Positions 19,155-29,211 of a DNA stretch of 64,000 nt are shown one piece after another. Below the pieces are notes generated by a model, which was not told the origin of the DNA, made no database searches, and saw only the letters and a list, made by a program, of their open reading frames with translations. The DNA is from Pseudomonas sp. MYb60. GTDB taxonomy: Bacteria > Pseudomonadota > Gammaproteobacteria > Pseudomonadales > Pseudomonadaceae. Made by a program: the position numbers and the translations under genes. Position 1 is the stretch's first letter; the number at the start of each line of letters is the position of its first letter. The stretch spans positions 1 through 64,000 of the forward strand of contig NZ_PCOZ01000004.1 of NCBI RefSeq assembly GCF_002979555.1, given 5' to 3'.

Positions 19155-20084
19155 ATGGGCAACTTGTCACGGATGACTTCCCGATTCATTCACCGGTTCT
19201 GGCGCCGCGCTACGCTGCTGGCGTGCCTGATGCTGACGGCACCCGCGTGGAGCGCCGACATCCTGCTGACGGCCGCCGAAGACGGTGCTGGCGTGCAGGC
19301 CTTCGCCCAAGCCCTGGCTCGGCAACGCCCGCAAGACCGCGTCACCTTTACTCCCCTCAATGCCTTGCCGGCGCCCGATCGCTTGCCGGCCACCACGCGC
19401 CTGATCCTGCTGGACCTGCCCGGCCTCGACTGGCGCCTGCAGGACACCCAGGGCCCGCCGACCCTGGTGCTGCGCATCAGCCGCCTGCAAGCCCATGAGC
19501 GCCTGGGCACCACCCGTCCACCCCGCATTAGCCTGTTGTGGAGCGACCCACCCCTGTCGCGCCAGTTGCAGTTGATCGCCAGCATCCTGCCGCAGGCGCG
19601 ACGCATCGGCGTGCTCTATGGGCACGACAGCGAATTCCTGCTGCCTGAACTGCGCCGGCACGCCGCGCCGCTGGAGCTGGAGATCGTGCCGCAGCGCTGG
19701 GACAACATCAATGACAGTCGCCCGCTGCAAACCCTGCTGCGCAGCAGCGACGTGCTACTCGGACTTGATGACCCGCAACTGTACAACCCGAAAACCGCCA
19801 AGAACCTGCTGCTGAGCAGCTACAGCCAGCAATTGCCGCTGGTGGGGCCCAATGCCGGGTTCGTGCGTGCTGGCAGCCTGGCCAGCACCTACAGCGACCA
19901 GGCCGACTGGCTGGCCGTGCTTGACCGCCTGCTGGACCAGCCGCCGGCGAACTGGCCGCACTCGCTGTACCCGGATCACTTTAAAGTCGTGGGCAACCCT
20001 CAAGTCGCGCGCTCACTGGGGATCGAACAGGTGGATGAAACCGGCGTCGCCGCCCGCTTGGCCGAAGGAGAAAAACGCCCATGA
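19155..20084 (+). CDS. periplasmic ABC-type substrate-binding-like protein (COG2984 style)
   Basis: 309 residues with a signal peptide ([14 protein letters not shown], cleaved before DILL); ATG 19155 is used, with ATG 19173 an alternative. The body has two alternating alpha/beta lobes and the order seen in PF04392-type binding proteins: an early TLVLRISR strand, [30 protein letters not shown] and [18 protein letters not shown]. No permease or ATPase gene is linked, so it is unlikely to serve normal ABC import. Its stop overlaps the kinase start (ATGA at 20081-20084). That coupling suggests that it presents a ligand to the kinase, as TorT does for TorS or LuxP for LuxQ. Ligand unknown. Confidence 0.8.
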   Translation: MGNLSRMTSRFIHRFWRRATLLACLMLTAPAWSADILLTAAEDGAGVQAFAQALARQRPQDRVTFTPLNALPAPDRLPATTRLILLDLPGLDWRLQDTQGPPTLVLRISRLQAHERLGTTRPPRISLLWSDPPLSRQLQLIASILPQARRIGVLYGHDSEFLLPELRRHAAPLELEIVPQRWDNINDSRPLQTLLRSSDVLLGLDDPQLYNPKTAKNLLLSSYSQQLPLVGPNAGFVRAGSLASTYSDQADWLAVLDRLLDQPPANWPHSLYPDHFKVVGNPQVARSLGIEQVDETGVAARLAEGEKRP

Positions 20085-21982
20085 CCTTGCGTCGTCGTTG
20101 GGATATCAATACCCGCACCCAGCTCATTACCCTAGGTCCGGCGCTGTTGCTGACCTTGCTGCTGATCAGCTTCTTCACCTTCGTGCGCCTCCAGGACCTG
20201 CGCCAGGAACTGGACCACACCGGCCAACTGATCGCCAACCAACTGGCTCCCGCCACCGAATACGGGGTGATTTCCGGCAACAACGACGTGCTCGACAGCC
20301 TGCTGCGCGCCACACTGGCCACGCCCCACGTGCGTTTCCTGGAGATCCAGGACAGCAGCGAAAATATTCTGGTGTATGTCGAGCAGCCGTCGGAACGGCA
20401 CGACCGCTCGATGTCGGTAAAAGTGTTCCAGGCGCCGATCCGCCTGCAACATATCCAATTGGGCAATGACTTCTTCCAGGACAACCTCAACGAATCCAAG
20501 GCGCCTCGCGCGGACTACCTCGGACGCGTGATCGTCGGCATGTCCAACGATGCCTTCAGCCAACGCCAGCAAGACATCCTGTTCAAGGCCGGCATTCTCG
20601 CGCTGTTCGCCCTGCTGTTTACCTTTCTGCTGGCCAGGCGCCTGTCCGCCAGCCTGTCGCAACCGATCAGCGCCATGGGCAACGCGGTGAAAGCAATCCA
20701 GCAAGGCGACTACAAGACGCCCCTGCCGATCGTGGACGACTCGGAGCTGGGTGACCTGTCGCGGCATATCAACAACCTCGCCGAAGGCCTCAACCAAGCC
20801 AGCCGCGAACAGCAGCAGGCCATGGCGCAATTGATCCAGACACGTGAGGAAGCCGAGCGCGCCAACAACGCCAAGTCGGACTTCCTGGCGATGATGAGCC
20901 ACGAACTGCGCACGCCGATGAACGGCGTACTGGGCATGCTGCAATTGCTGGAAACCACCGAGATGACCGAGGAGCAGACCGAATATGCGGCGCTGGCCTC
21001 CGAGTCCACCGAGCACTTGCTCAAGGTGATCAACGACATCCTCGACTTCTCGCGCATCGAACGGGCGGCCCTGGAACTTGAGCACATTCCGTTCAACCTC
21101 GCAGACCTTATCAACAGCTGCGCCCAGGCTTTCCAACACAGCGCCCAGCAGCGTGGGTTGGCGCTCAAACTGGGGGCTGCGCAAGGCATGGACAGCCTGC
21201 GGGTGCTGGGTGATCCGACCCGCATCCGCCAGATTCTGGTCAACCTGATCGGCAACGCGCTGAAGTTCACCGAGCACGGTACCGTGAGCGTCGAGCCGCA
21301 TTGGCAGACCCTTGACCATGAGCTGGTGTGGTTCACCTGCACCGTGCGTGACAGCGGCATCGGGATTTCCGCCGAGCGCCTGGAACTGATGTTCGACGCG
21401 TTCCAGCAGGCCGACAGTTCCATTTCAAGACGTTACGGCGGCACCGGCCTGGGCCTGCCCATTGCCCGTACCCTGGCCGAACGCATGGGCGGTACCTTGC
21501 GCGCCAAGAGCGAAGAAGGCCGTGGCTCGGTGTTCACCCTGGAAATTCCCCTGGCCATCGACCAGCACAGCGTCCCGGCCATCGCCAGCCATGCCGAGGG
21601 CAAAGCCAGCGCTGGCGATGGCCGGCATGTGTTGCTGGTGGAGGACAACCCGGTCAACCGCACCGTGGTCGAAGCCATGCTGCGCAGCCTGGGTTTTGAA
21701 GTGAGCCTGGCCACCGACGGCGCCGAAGCGATCCGCAGTGCCGAGAGCCTGATTTTCACGGCCATCCTGATGGATTGTCGCCTGCCGTTGATTGACGGCT
21801 ATGAAGCCACCCGCCAGATTCGCCAGTTGCCAGGCTGCGCCGACCTGCCGATCATCGCGCTGACCGCCAATGCGTTACAGGGTGATCGCGAGGCATGCCT
21901 GGCAGCGGGAATGAACGATTACCTGGCCAAGCCGTTCAAACGCACGGATTTGCAGCAAATCCTGCAGCGCTGGGTGCAGTAG
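20081..21982 (+). CDS. hybrid sensor histidine kinase, PA1611-like
   Basis: 633 residues. Membrane segment at about 14-36, periplasmic sensor of roughly 125 residues (38-165), second membrane segment (about 167-187), HAMP, a linker helix, HisKA with His274 in [17 protein letters not shown], HATPase_c with [13 protein letters not shown], and a C-terminal receiver with VEDNPVN, Asp565 in LMDCRLP and KPFKR. No HPt domain follows, so a separate phosphotransfer protein is needed. By position before fabA-fabB it matches P. aeruginosa PA1611, reported to interact with RetS and affect the Gac/Rsm switch between acute and chronic lifestyles; this equivalence is inferred from memory of gene order and domain layout. 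Confidence 0.88.
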   Translation: MTLRRRWDINTRTQLITLGPALLLTLLLISFFTFVRLQDLRQELDHTGQLIANQLAPATEYGVISGNNDVLDSLLRATLATPHVRFLEIQDSSENILVYVEQPSERHDRSMSVKVFQAPIRLQHIQLGNDFFQDNLNESKAPRADYLGRVIVGMSNDAFSQRQQDILFKAGILALFALLFTFLLARRLSASLSQPISAMGNAVKAIQQGDYKTPLPIVDDSELGDLSRHINNLAEGLNQASREQQQAMAQLIQTREEAERANNAKSDFLAMMSHELRTPMNGVLGMLQLLETTEMTEEQTEYAALASESTEHLLKVINDILDFSRIERAALELEHIPFNLADLINSCAQAFQHSAQQRGLALKLGAAQGMDSLRVLGDPTRIRQILVNLIGNALKFTEHGTVSVEPHWQTLDHELVWFTCTVRDSGIGISAERLELMFDAFQQADSSISRRYGGTGLGLPIARTLAERMGGTLRAKSEEGRGSVFTLEIPLAIDQHSVPAIASHAEGKASAGDGRHVLLVEDNPVNRTVVEAMLRSLGFEVSLATDGAEAIRSAESLIFTAILMDCRLPLIDGYEATRQIRQLPGCADLPIIALTANALQGDREACLAAGMNDYLAKPFKRTDLQQILQRWVQ

Positions 21983-22048
21983 CGCCGCGCCATCAGCCAA
22001 CTCCGACTGGCGTGAAAGGCGAAAGTGCGGCAGTCTTAGGCACCCGAA

Positions 22049-22075
22049 CGGGCCTATAAACAGGCCCGGTTTAAA
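22049..22075 (+). terminator. terminator of the receptor-kinase operon
   Basis: CGGGCCT (22049-22055) pairs with AGGCCCG (22062-22068) around a 6-base loop, followed by GTTTAAAATTT. The stem is strong and the tail moderately T-rich. It sits 66 bases past the kinase stop and before fabA, so it should separate the two operons. Confidence 0.55.
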
Positions 22076-22080
22076 ATTTC

Positions 22081-22098
22081 AGTGAACAAGTGTACATT
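22081..22098. promoter_or_regulatory. DesT-like operator upstream of fabA
   Basis: AGTGAACAAGTGTACATT is an imperfect 18-bp dyad (six of nine positions symmetric), similar in its left half to the AGTGAAC...-type site that DesT binds at fabAB and desCB in P. aeruginosa. It lies about 134 bases before the fabA start and next to a TTGACG (22106-22111) that could be a -35 element. The match rests on memory of the DesT consensus. Confidence 0.4.
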
Positions 22099-22231
22099 CA
22101 GTACCTTGACGCTGTGACTTTCACTACAACGCAATAGTCTATGTGTAGGCTGCCGACATGAGGCACGAACGCTTCATTCGGTTCGGGAAGATTTACCCTA
22201 CCCTGCCGCATGGGATTATTGAGGAGCTCGC

Positions 22232-22747
22232 ATGACCAAACAAAACGCCTTTACCCGGGAAGATCTGCTGCGCTGCAGTCGCGGTGAGCTGTTCGGCCCA
22301 GGTAACGCGCAACTGCCCGCCCCGAACATGCTGATGGTGGATCGCATCACCCATATCAGCGAAGAGGGTGGCAAGTACGGCAAAGGTGAATTGGTCGCCG
22401 AGCTGGATATCACCCCGGACCTGTGGTTCTTCGCCTGCCACTTTGAAGGTGACCCTGTGATGCCAGGTTGCCTGGGCCTCGACGCCATGTGGCAGCTGGT
22501 CGGTTTCTTCCTCGGCTGGCAAGGCCTGCCGGGTCGCGGTCGCGCCCTGGGTTCGGGCGAAGTGAAGTTCTTTGGGCAGGTCCTGCCGACTGCCAAGAAA
22601 GTCACCTATAACATTCAGATCAAGCGCGTCCTCAAGGGCAAGCTGAACCTGGCCATTGCCGATGGTTCGGTGAGCGTCGACGGTCGCGAGATCTATACTG
22701 CCGAAGGCCTTCGGGTCGGCGTATTCACTTCCACTGACAACTTTTAA
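22232..22747 (+). CDS. fabA: 3-hydroxydecanoyl-ACP dehydratase/isomerase
   Basis: 171 residues, the exact family length. FabA dehydrates 3-hydroxydecanoyl-ACP and isomerises trans-2- to cis-3-decenoyl-ACP, the branch point to unsaturated fatty acids in anaerobic-type synthesis. The catalytic His70 ([15 protein letters not shown]) and Asp84 (LGLDAMW) are in place. Cytoplasmic homodimer with two hotdog domains. GAGGAG precedes the ATG. fabB follows after 11 bases, forming the expected fabAB operon. Confidence 0.98.
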   Translation: MTKQNAFTREDLLRCSRGELFGPGNAQLPAPNMLMVDRITHISEEGGKYGKGELVAELDITPDLWFFACHFEGDPVMPGCLGLDAMWQLVGFFLGWQGLPGRGRALGSGEVKFFGQVLPTAKKVTYNIQIKRVLKGKLNLAIADGSVSVDGREIYTAEGLRVGVFTSTDNF

Positions 22748-22758
22748 GGGTTATCCGC

Positions 22759-23979
22759 ATGCGCCGCGTCGTTATCACTGGTCTGGGCATCGTTTCTTGC
22801 CTGGGCAATGACAAAGAGACCGTCACCGCTAACCTGCGTGCAAGTCGCCCTGGCATCCGCTTCAACCCGGAATATGCCGAAATGGGTCTGCGTAGCCAGG
22901 TTTCCGGCTCCATCGACCTGCCCCTCGAAGAATTGATCGATCGCAAGATCTATCGCTTCGTCGGCCACGCTGCCGCCTACGCCTACCTGGCCATGAAAGA
23001 CGCCATCGCCGACTCCGGCCTGAGCGACGACCAGGTTTCGAACGTACGCACCGGCCTGATCGCCGGTTCGGGCGGCGCATCCACCCTGAACCAGATGGAA
23101 GCGCTGGACATCCTGCGCGAAAAAGGCGTGAAGCGCGTTGGCCCGTACCGTGTAACCCGGACCATGGGCAGCACCGTATCGGCCTGCCTGGCCACGCCGT
23201 TTGCCATCAAGGGCGTGAACTACTCGATCTCCTCGGCGTGCGCCACCAGTGCTCACTGCATCGGTACGGCCGTCGAGCAGATCCAGCTGGGCAAGCAGGA
23301 CATCGTGTTCGCCGGCGGCGGTGAAGAAGAGCATTGGAGCCAATCGTTCCTGTTCGACGCCATGGGCGCACTGTCCACCCAGTACAACGAAACCCCGGAA
23401 AAGGCCTCCCGCGCCTACGACGCCAAGCGTGACGGTTTCGTCATCGCCGGCGGTGGCGGCATGGTAGTGGTCGAGGAGCTGGAACACGCTCTGGCCCGTG
23501 GTGCCAAGATCTACGCGGAAATCGTCGGCTACGGCGCGACTTCCGACGGCTACGACATGGTTGCGCCAAGCGGCGAAGGCGCCATCCGCTGCATGCAGAT
23601 GGCCATGTCCACCGTGGATACCCCAATCGACTACCTGAACACCCACGGCACATCGACTCCGGTCGGCGACGCCAAGGAAATGGAAGGCGTGCGTGCGGTA
23701 TTCGGCGACAAGGCCCCGGCCATCAGCTCCACCAAGAGCCTGTCGGGTCACTCCCTGGGCGCCGCCGGCGTTCACGAAGCGATCTACTGCCTGCTGATGA
23801 TGGAAGGCAACTTCATTGCCGGCTCGGCCAACATCGACGAACTGGACCCGGCTGTCGCTGACATGCCGATCCAGCTCAAGACGGTTGAAAACGCCAAGAT
23901 CGATACCGTGATGAGCAACAGCTTCGGCTTCGGTGGCACTAACGCTACCCTGGTGCTGAAACGCTGGCAGGGCAAGTAA
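22759..23979 (+). CDS. fabB: beta-ketoacyl-ACP synthase I
   Basis: 406 residues. FabB elongates cis-3-decenoyl-ACP and so completes the unsaturated branch started by FabA. The thiolase-fold active site is complete: Cys161 in [10 protein letters not shown], His296 in [11 protein letters not shown] and His331 in SGHSLGAAG, with the glycine-rich end [10 protein letters not shown]. The subgroup is KAS I rather than FabF by length and by its partnership with fabA. The gene ends in a strong terminator. Confidence 0.98.
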   Translation: MRRVVITGLGIVSCLGNDKETVTANLRASRPGIRFNPEYAEMGLRSQVSGSIDLPLEELIDRKIYRFVGHAAAYAYLAMKDAIADSGLSDDQVSNVRTGLIAGSGGASTLNQMEALDILREKGVKRVGPYRVTRTMGSTVSACLATPFAIKGVNYSISSACATSAHCIGTAVEQIQLGKQDIVFAGGGEEEHWSQSFLFDAMGALSTQYNETPEKASRAYDAKRDGFVIAGGGGMVVVEELEHALARGAKIYAEIVGYGATSDGYDMVAPSGEGAIRCMQMAMSTVDTPIDYLNTHGTSTPVGDAKEMEGVRAVFGDKAPAISSTKSLSGHSLGAAGVHEAIYCLLMMEGNFIAGSANIDELDPAVADMPIQLKTVENAKIDTVMSNSFGFGGTNATLVLKRWQGK

Positions 23980-24000
23980 GGCCTGACGCTTGATCGCATG

Positions 24001-24030
24001 AAAAAGCCCCGACTGGTTCGGGGCTTTTTT
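24001..24030. terminator. bidirectional intrinsic terminator (fabB / chemoreceptor)
   Basis: AAAAAGCCCCGA pairs with TCGGGGCTTTTTT around a short loop between two convergent genes. The A and T tracts on either side allow it to act in both directions: 21 bases after fabB and about 50 after the chemoreceptor stop. Confidence 0.92.
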
Positions 24031-24078
24031 ATGGGTGAAGGTTTTGTGTGGCCGGGAGGGCCTCATCGGTGCCCAGCC

Positions 24079-25704
24079 CTACACGGAAAACCGCGCCACC
24101 AGGGTATTCAGGTCCACCGCCAACCGCGACAGCTCCTGGCTCGCCGCGCTGGTCTGGTTCGCCCCGGCTGAGGTCTGGTGCGCCAGGTCGCGGATGTTCA
24201 TCAGGTTGCGATCCACCTCCCGCGCCACCGCCGCTTGTTGTTCCGACGCACTGGCGATCACCAGGTTGCGCTCATTGATCAAGGTAAACGCTGACGCAAT
24301 CGCCTCCAACGCCGTCCCTGCCGACTTGGCGATATCCAGGGTCGAGCGCGCGCGCGTGTTGCTCTGCTGCATCGAACTGACCGCCTGATCGGTACCGTGC
24401 TGGATCCCGCTGATCATCTGCTCGATTTCCCGGGTCGACTGCTGGGTGCGGTGCGCCAGGGCGCGCACTTCATCGGCGACCACCGCAAAGCCACGGCCGG
24501 CCTCCCCGGCCCGCGCCGCCTCGATGGCCGCGTTCAGCGCCAGCAGGTTGGTCTGCTCGGCAATCGAGCGGATCACGTCGAGGACTTTGCTGATGCCATA
24601 GACCTTCTGCGCCAAATCTTCGACCTGCGTCACGTTATCCGTCACATCGGTTGCCAGCGCCTCGATCGAGACGACGGTCTGCTGCACCTGCTCGCGTCCC
24701 TGCTGGGCAATGCGGTCAGACTCGCGGGAAGCCTGGGACGTGGCCACTGCGTTGCTCGCCACCTCCTCCACCGCCGCCGTCATCTGGTTGACCGCCGTCG
24801 CGGCCTGCTCGATTTCCTGGTTCTGCTGGTTCAGGCCCCGCGTGGCGTCCTCGGTGACGCAACTGAGCTCTTCAGAAGCCGACGCCAATTGGTTGGAGGA
24901 CTCAGCAATGCGCCGGAGGGTATCGCGCAGGTTTTCCTGCATATCCTTGAGGGCCTGCTGCAAGCGAGCAGGCTCATCCTTGCCACTGACGCGGATCTCG
25001 CCGGTCAGGTCGCCACTGGCGACGCCCTGGGCGACCCTCAGTGATTGCCCCAGCGGCTGCACGATGCTGCGGGTCAGCCACGCTGCCAGGCCGATGGTCA
25101 CCAAGGCTGTGAGCACGATCATGCCGATCACCCAATTGCGGGATTGACTGAACACGCTTTGCGCCAGGTTCGCCGCGTGGTTGGCATTGACCTTGTTGAG
25201 GTTGACCAGCGCATACAGGGTAGTGGCCATTTCATCGGCAAACTGGTTCATCTCGCCGTTGACCACCCTGATCGCCTCGTCGAGTTGATTGGCCCTGGAA
25301 AACCCCATCACCTGCTCCTGGCGCTGCAGGTATTGCTGCTCCTGCGCCTTGAAGCGGTCGAACAGCGCACGCTCCTCGGGCAATACGATCAGCGCCTCGT
25401 AAAGCGTTTGGGCCTGGTGCAGGCCATTCTTGAGGTCAGTGAGTTTCTGTTCATTCTGGGCCAGCGCCTGGGAGTCGCGGTTCAGCAGCAAGCGCAAGGT
25501 CAGCGCGCGTATCCGCAACAGATCCTGGCTCATCTCCCCCACCGCCATCACACTGGGCAGCCAGTTGTTTTCCACCTGGTCCGACTGCTGGCGCATGTTG
25601 GCCATTTGCAACAAGGCGAAACCGCCCAGGGCACACACCATTAACGCGAGTACACCAAACCCCAACCCGGCGCGGGGGGCGATATTCAGACTGCGGATAC
25701 TCAT
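24079..25704 (-). CDS. methyl-accepting chemotaxis protein, four-helix-bundle sensor
   Basis: 541 residues. Membrane segments at about 13-34 and 190-210 enclose a roughly 155-residue helical periplasmic domain of the 4HB type ([25 protein letters not shown]). HAMP follows, then the signalling domain with [19 protein letters not shown] and flanking methylation helices. Gene order after fabB matches PA1608 of P. aeruginosa as I recall it. Ligand unknown. No Cheb/CheR-docking pentapeptide was seen at the C terminus (ends VARFSV). Confidence 0.92.
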   Translation of the reverse strand: MSIRSLNIAPRAGLGFGVLALMVCALGGFALLQMANMRQQSDQVENNWLPSVMAVGEMSQDLLRIRALTLRLLLNRDSQALAQNEQKLTDLKNGLHQAQTLYEALIVLPEERALFDRFKAQEQQYLQRQEQVMGFSRANQLDEAIRVVNGEMNQFADEMATTLYALVNLNKVNANHAANLAQSVFSQSRNWVIGMIVLTALVTIGLAAWLTRSIVQPLGQSLRVAQGVASGDLTGEIRVSGKDEPARLQQALKDMQENLRDTLRRIAESSNQLASASEELSCVTEDATRGLNQQNQEIEQAATAVNQMTAAVEEVASNAVATSQASRESDRIAQQGREQVQQTVVSIEALATDVTDNVTQVEDLAQKVYGISKVLDVIRSIAEQTNLLALNAAIEAARAGEAGRGFAVVADEVRALAHRTQQSTREIEQMISGIQHGTDQAVSSMQQSNTRARSTLDIAKSAGTALEAIASAFTLINERNLVIASASEQQAAVAREVDRNLMNIRDLAHQTSAGANQTSAASQELSRLAVDLNTLVARFSV

Positions 25705-25802
25705 GCCCGGATTCCTTCCAAATGCGCTGCATCCATTTGCAGCTGGCTTGTCTTGAAAGGTATCGGCCAGGGGATGGATTTACATAAGACAAAAACGCGA
25801 TA

Positions 25803-26825
25803 TCAATCAGCCCGTTCATCGCCGCGAGGCTTGGGCAGGACGGCCAGAAAGTTGTCACGGGCGACTTTACGCGCCACTGCTTCCGGCAGCGCGTCCAGAA
25901 ACGGATCAAACCGGTGCATTTCCCTACCCAACTTGTTGAAGCGCCCTACCACGTCCGACCCCAGCATGAAGCGCTCCGGGAAGCGCTCCACCAGCGATAC
26001 CCACTCCGGCCGAGGCTTGCCCCCCTCATCCAGCAGATACGGCGTGAGCACGCTCCAGGACAGGTCGATGTACAGGTTGGGATACGCCTCCAGCATTCGG
26101 CTCAAGGTGGGCAGCAAGAAGTCCATCTGCACCTGATGCCGATGAATCTCTTTGCTGGTGCCCGCGTGCGCCCAGATAAACCGGGTGTGCGGATGATTGC
26201 GCAACGGCTCTTCGACTTCGGCCAGGTACAGCGGGTTGCGCTCGCGCTTGGAGGTGATGTTGGAATGCAGCATCACCGGCAGGTCGTTTTCGGCCGCCAA
26301 GTGGTAGATGCGGGTCATGGCTTCGTTGTTGGCACGCGGGGTGTCGCCGGCCGTCAGGGCGGTCAGGTCATCATGGCGAGTGAAGACCTCCCCGATGCCT
26401 TGCCACAAGCCGGGGTTCAGGTCGAGCATGCGCTGGATATGCGCGGCGGAATTCTTGTCGTTGGGATTGAAGCCCGACAGGAACGGATGAAAGCGCCCGC
26501 GTTGCTCCGGCGTCAGCTTGTTGATCGCCGCCGCCACGATGACATCGGTGGCGCTGTACCAGTAGGCATCAGCGTCGTCGCCGGCATAGTAGCGTGGCCG
26601 CTTGGGCTCATCCTCGTGCCACTTTTTGGCGACGGGGACACCGGAAATCATCACATGCTCGATACGGCTCTGTGCCATGGCCTCGAGCAGTTTTTCCATG
26701 CCCGCGGTTTCCTGGAAAAAATCCACGTAATGCAGGTGCGCATCGCTGTAGACATAGTCCCGGGCCTGAACAGCCAGGCTGGTGGCAGCGAGTAACAGGG
26801 CAAGACTCAGGCGGGACCAGGGCAC
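25803..26825 (-). CDS. exported amidohydrolase-family protein
   Basis: 340 residues with a signal peptide (LALLLAATSLAVQA before RDYVYSDAH), so periplasmic. The metal-dependent hydrolase fold is shown by HxH in SDAHLHYVDF, a His in VMLHSN, another in FIWAHAGTSKE and the late Asp in LGSDVVGRF. This is the arrangement of the amidohydrolase_2 (PF04909) group, which includes TIM-barrel decarboxylases and lactonases. Periplasmic members are unusual. It follows no clear operon; the chemoreceptor lies 98 bases downstream in the same direction. Substrate unknown. Confidence 0.82.
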   Translation of the reverse strand: MPWSRLSLALLLAATSLAVQARDYVYSDAHLHYVDFFQETAGMEKLLEAMAQSRIEHVMISGVPVAKKWHEDEPKRPRYYAGDDADAYWYSATDVIVAAAINKLTPEQRGRFHPFLSGFNPNDKNSAAHIQRMLDLNPGLWQGIGEVFTRHDDLTALTAGDTPRANNEAMTRIYHLAAENDLPVMLHSNITSKRERNPLYLAEVEEPLRNHPHTRFIWAHAGTSKEIHRHQVQMDFLLPTLSRMLEAYPNLYIDLSWSVLTPYLLDEGGKPRPEWVSLVERFPERFMLGSDVVGRFNKLGREMHRFDPFLDALPEAVARKVARDNFLAVLPKPRGDERAD

Positions 26826-26965
26826 GGTAAAACCTCGATGGGAACTGATACGGGTAGACCTCGCCCGCCCCGTCAGGGTTCATCTATCAAAAAAGGAGGA
26901 ACACCGGAGTGCCAGCATGCTCTATAACTGCATGACGCTCTTACTGCCACCGTGTGAGGTTTGCC

Positions 26966-27382
26966 ATGCCCGTTACCGTAAACACCCTGAACCAGGACAA
27001 CTTCCGCCACAGCCTGAACATCGATAATCACGAATTGTTCACCGACCTGCCCAAGAGCCTGGGTGGCGACGATTCGGCGCCCTCCCCTCATGACTATTTC
27101 GATGCCGCGCTGGCGTCGTGCAAGGCGCTGACGGTCAAGCTCTACGCGCAGAAGAAAAACATCCCGCTGACCGGCGTGACCGTGGAAGTCACTCATGACG
27201 CCACTGAAGAGCAAAAGGGCAAATACAAGCTCAACGTCAAGCTGACGCTCAAGGGCGTGCTCACCGACGGACAACGCGACGAGCTCCACCGTGTGGCCGA
27301 TCGCTGCCCGGTGCACAAGCTGATGACGACCGCCGAGATCAGCATCGACACGAAATTGTCGGAAGGTGCCTTCAGCCAGTAG
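26966..27382 (+). CDS. OsmC/Ohr family peroxidase-like protein
   Basis: 138 residues from ATG 26966, with GAGG about 6 bases upstream. The two redox cysteines of the family are present, Cys52 in LASCKALTVKLY and Cys114 in DRCPVHKLM. OsmC-family proteins reduce organic hydroperoxides using lipoyl or thiol donors. This one belongs to the YhfA-like or general OsmC branch rather than to Ohr by its CPVHK motif. The pirin gene follows 64 bases later in the same direction and may be cotranscribed. Confidence 0.9.
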   Translation: MPVTVNTLNQDNFRHSLNIDNHELFTDLPKSLGGDDSAPSPHDYFDAALASCKALTVKLYAQKKNIPLTGVTVEVTHDATEEQKGKYKLNVKLTLKGVLTDGQRDELHRVADRCPVHKLMTTAEISIDTKLSEGAFSQ

Positions 27383-27446
27383 CAGCAACATCCTACTGAG
27401 CGGGTTATGCTTTGAGCTATACAACCCGCTCAGACTGGGACGCACC

Positions 27447-28313
27447 ATGACCACCCTCACCGTGATCCGCCCTCGCCCCGAAGATGTCGAAGGCCAGCCG
27501 ATCCTGCGACCGCTGCCGTCGCGGGAATGTCGCAGCGTCGGCCCTTTCGTGTTCTTCGACCATATGCTCCCCACCCACTATGCGCCAGGCACCGGCATGG
27601 ATATCCGCCAGCACCCGCATATCGGCCTGAGCACCCTCACCTACTTGTTCGAAGGCGCGCTGCAGCACAAAGACAGCCTGGGCTCAGACCAAGTGGTGCA
27701 GGCGGGCGATGTCAGCTGGATGACCGCCGGCAGCGCAATTGCCCACGTCGAACGCACCCCCGAGGCGCTCAAGGCCAGCGGTTTCAACCTGCACGGGCTG
27801 CAAGTGTGGCTGGCATCGCCCCAGGACCACGAAACCGGCCCCGGCCACTACAGCCATCACCCTGCGGCGAGCCTGCCGGTGAGTGACAACCTGGGCGTGC
27901 AGATTCGCCTGATCGCCGGCACTGGGTTTTGCCTCAAGTCACCGGTACCGGTGCTGTCGCCCACGCTGTATGCCGATGTGCAGATGCAGACCGCCACGAC
28001 CCTGCTGATTCCCGATGAGCACGAGGAACGCGCGGTGTATGTGCTGGAGGGTGAGGCGCAGTTGGACGGTGAAGCGCTGGAGGTGCACAGCCTGGTGGTA
28101 TTGCCGGAGGGCCAGGAAATGGCGTTGTTTGCCGAGACCGACTGCCACTTGGTGGTGTTCGGTGGCGCGCCGTTGGACGGGCCACGGCGGATCAACTGGA
28201 ATTTTGTCGCGAGTGATCCTGTGCGGATCGAACAGGCCAGGCAGCGCTGGGCGGCTGGGGATTGGCCGACGGTGCCGGGTGAAACAGACAGGATTGAGCT
28301 GCCTGTGAGATAG
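27447..28313 (+). CDS. pirin family protein
   Basis: 288 residues from ATG 27447 (GGGA 6 bases upstream). The N-terminal cupin has the metal-binding set HPHIGLSTLTYLFEG, LQHKDSLG and AHVERTPE; in this subgroup the usual HSE is HVE. The C-terminal cupin is shorter (LEGEAQLDGE, FGGAPLDGPR). Pirins bind iron; bacterial members have been linked to quercetinase activity or to modulation of metabolic enzymes, so a precise function is not claimed. Cytoplasmic. A REPIN follows the stop. Confidence 0.92.
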   Translation: MTTLTVIRPRPEDVEGQPILRPLPSRECRSVGPFVFFDHMLPTHYAPGTGMDIRQHPHIGLSTLTYLFEGALQHKDSLGSDQVVQAGDVSWMTAGSAIAHVERTPEALKASGFNLHGLQVWLASPQDHETGPGHYSHHPAASLPVSDNLGVQIRLIAGTGFCLKSPVPVLSPTLYADVQMQTATTLLIPDEHEERAVYVLEGEAQLDGEALEVHSLVVLPEGQEMALFAETDCHLVVFGGAPLDGPRRINWNFVASDPVRIEQARQRWAAGDWPTVPGETDRIELPVR

Positions 28314-28315
28314 CA

Positions 28316-28399
28316 ATCGGGGGCAAGCCCCCTCCCACATTTTGACCGTATTTCTTCAGAAGGAACGCGGTTACATGTGGGAGGGGACTTGCCCCCGAT
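28316..28399. repeat. REPIN (inverted pair of REP elements)
   Basis: Two inverted copies of the same REP: ATCGGGGGCAAGCCCC... at 28316-28339 and TGTGGGAGGGGACTTG... at 28376-28399, with a 36-base spacer. Each copy can fold (GGGGGCAAGCCCCC) and the pair can form a long hairpin. This matches the REPIN type of the P. fluorescens group, which is moved by RAYT transposases; no RAYT gene is in the window. It sits between the convergent pirin and hydrolase genes. Confidence 0.9.
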
Positions 28400-28422
28400 G
28401 AGGCCGGATCAGACGCTAAAAA

Positions 28423-29145
28423 TTAGCCCCCGAACACTTCATCCAGCACATCATGCATCAACTTGAACGCCCGCTTGGCGGTCTTGGCGTCGTACATCAT
28501 CTTGCCCGGCACATTGGCATGCGGGTCGGTAAAAGAGTGCACCGCACCGCCAAAGCTGTGCAATTGCCAATCCACACCGGCTGCATTCATCTCCTCTTCA
28601 AACGCAGGCAGCTGCTCTCTCGGCACCAACGGATCGGCAGCGCCATGCAGCACCAACACTGAACCCTTGACGTGTTTCGCGCCCGCGGGGTTCTGGGTAT
28701 CGATGGTGCCGTGGAACGAAACCGCGGCCTTCAACGGCGCTCCGGTACGCGCCAGCTCCAGCGAGCAGAAACCGCCAAAGCAGAAACCGAAGGTCGCCAA
28801 CTTCGACGTGTCGACTTCGGCCTGGCCTTGCAGTTGCTCCAAGGCAGCCTGCATCAGCTTGAGCAGCTTCGGGTTGTCATTCTTCAACGGCATCATCGCC
28901 GCGCCGGCTTCATCGCCATTCGTCGGGCGCACGGTCTGCCCGTATAAATCGGCAATCAGTACCACATAGCCCTTGCTGGCCACGCTCTTGGCAATCTCTT
29001 CCGCACCCGCACTCACCCCCATCCAATTGGGCGCCATCAACAGGCCCGGCAGCGGGCCTTGGTGGCTGGCGGCGAACGCGAGGCGACTTTCGTAGGACTG
29101 GCCATCAATCTGATAGACCACGGAACGCACAGTGACTTGGCTCAT
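28423..29145 (-). CDS. dienelactone hydrolase family protein
   Basis: 240 residues. ATG 29145 is preferred over the adjacent ATG 29148 because GGAG then sits 7 bases upstream. The catalytic triad is of the dienelactone hydrolase kind with a cysteine nucleophile: Cys122 in FGFCFGG, Asp171 in HGAADPLVP and His203 in GGAVHSFTDP. The family acts on lactones or esters in the cytoplasm. No chlorocatechol genes are near, so a general hydrolase role is more likely than aromatic degradation. Confidence 0.92.
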   Translation of the reverse strand: MSQVTVRSVVYQIDGQSYESRLAFAASHQGPLPGLLMAPNWMGVSAGAEEIAKSVASKGYVVLIADLYGQTVRPTNGDEAGAAMMPLKNDNPKLLKLMQAALEQLQGQAEVDTSKLATFGFCFGGFCSLELARTGAPLKAAVSFHGTIDTQNPAGAKHVKGSVLVLHGAADPLVPREQLPAFEEEMNAAGVDWQLHSFGGAVHSFTDPHANVPGKMMYDAKTAKRAFKLMHDVLDEVFGG

Positions 29146-29175
29146 CATTTACTCCAGTTGAGGTGCACTAGAATG

Positions 29176-29200
29176 AAAAAACCCGCCGAAGCGGGTTTTT
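29176..29200. terminator. intrinsic terminator after htpG
   Basis: AAAAACCCGC-CGAA-GCGGGTTTTT forms a compact stem with T tracts on both strands. It lies 11 bases past the htpG stop on the minus strand and just upstream of the dienelactone hydrolase start. Confidence 0.9.
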
Positions 29201-29211
29201 CTACATCAGGG

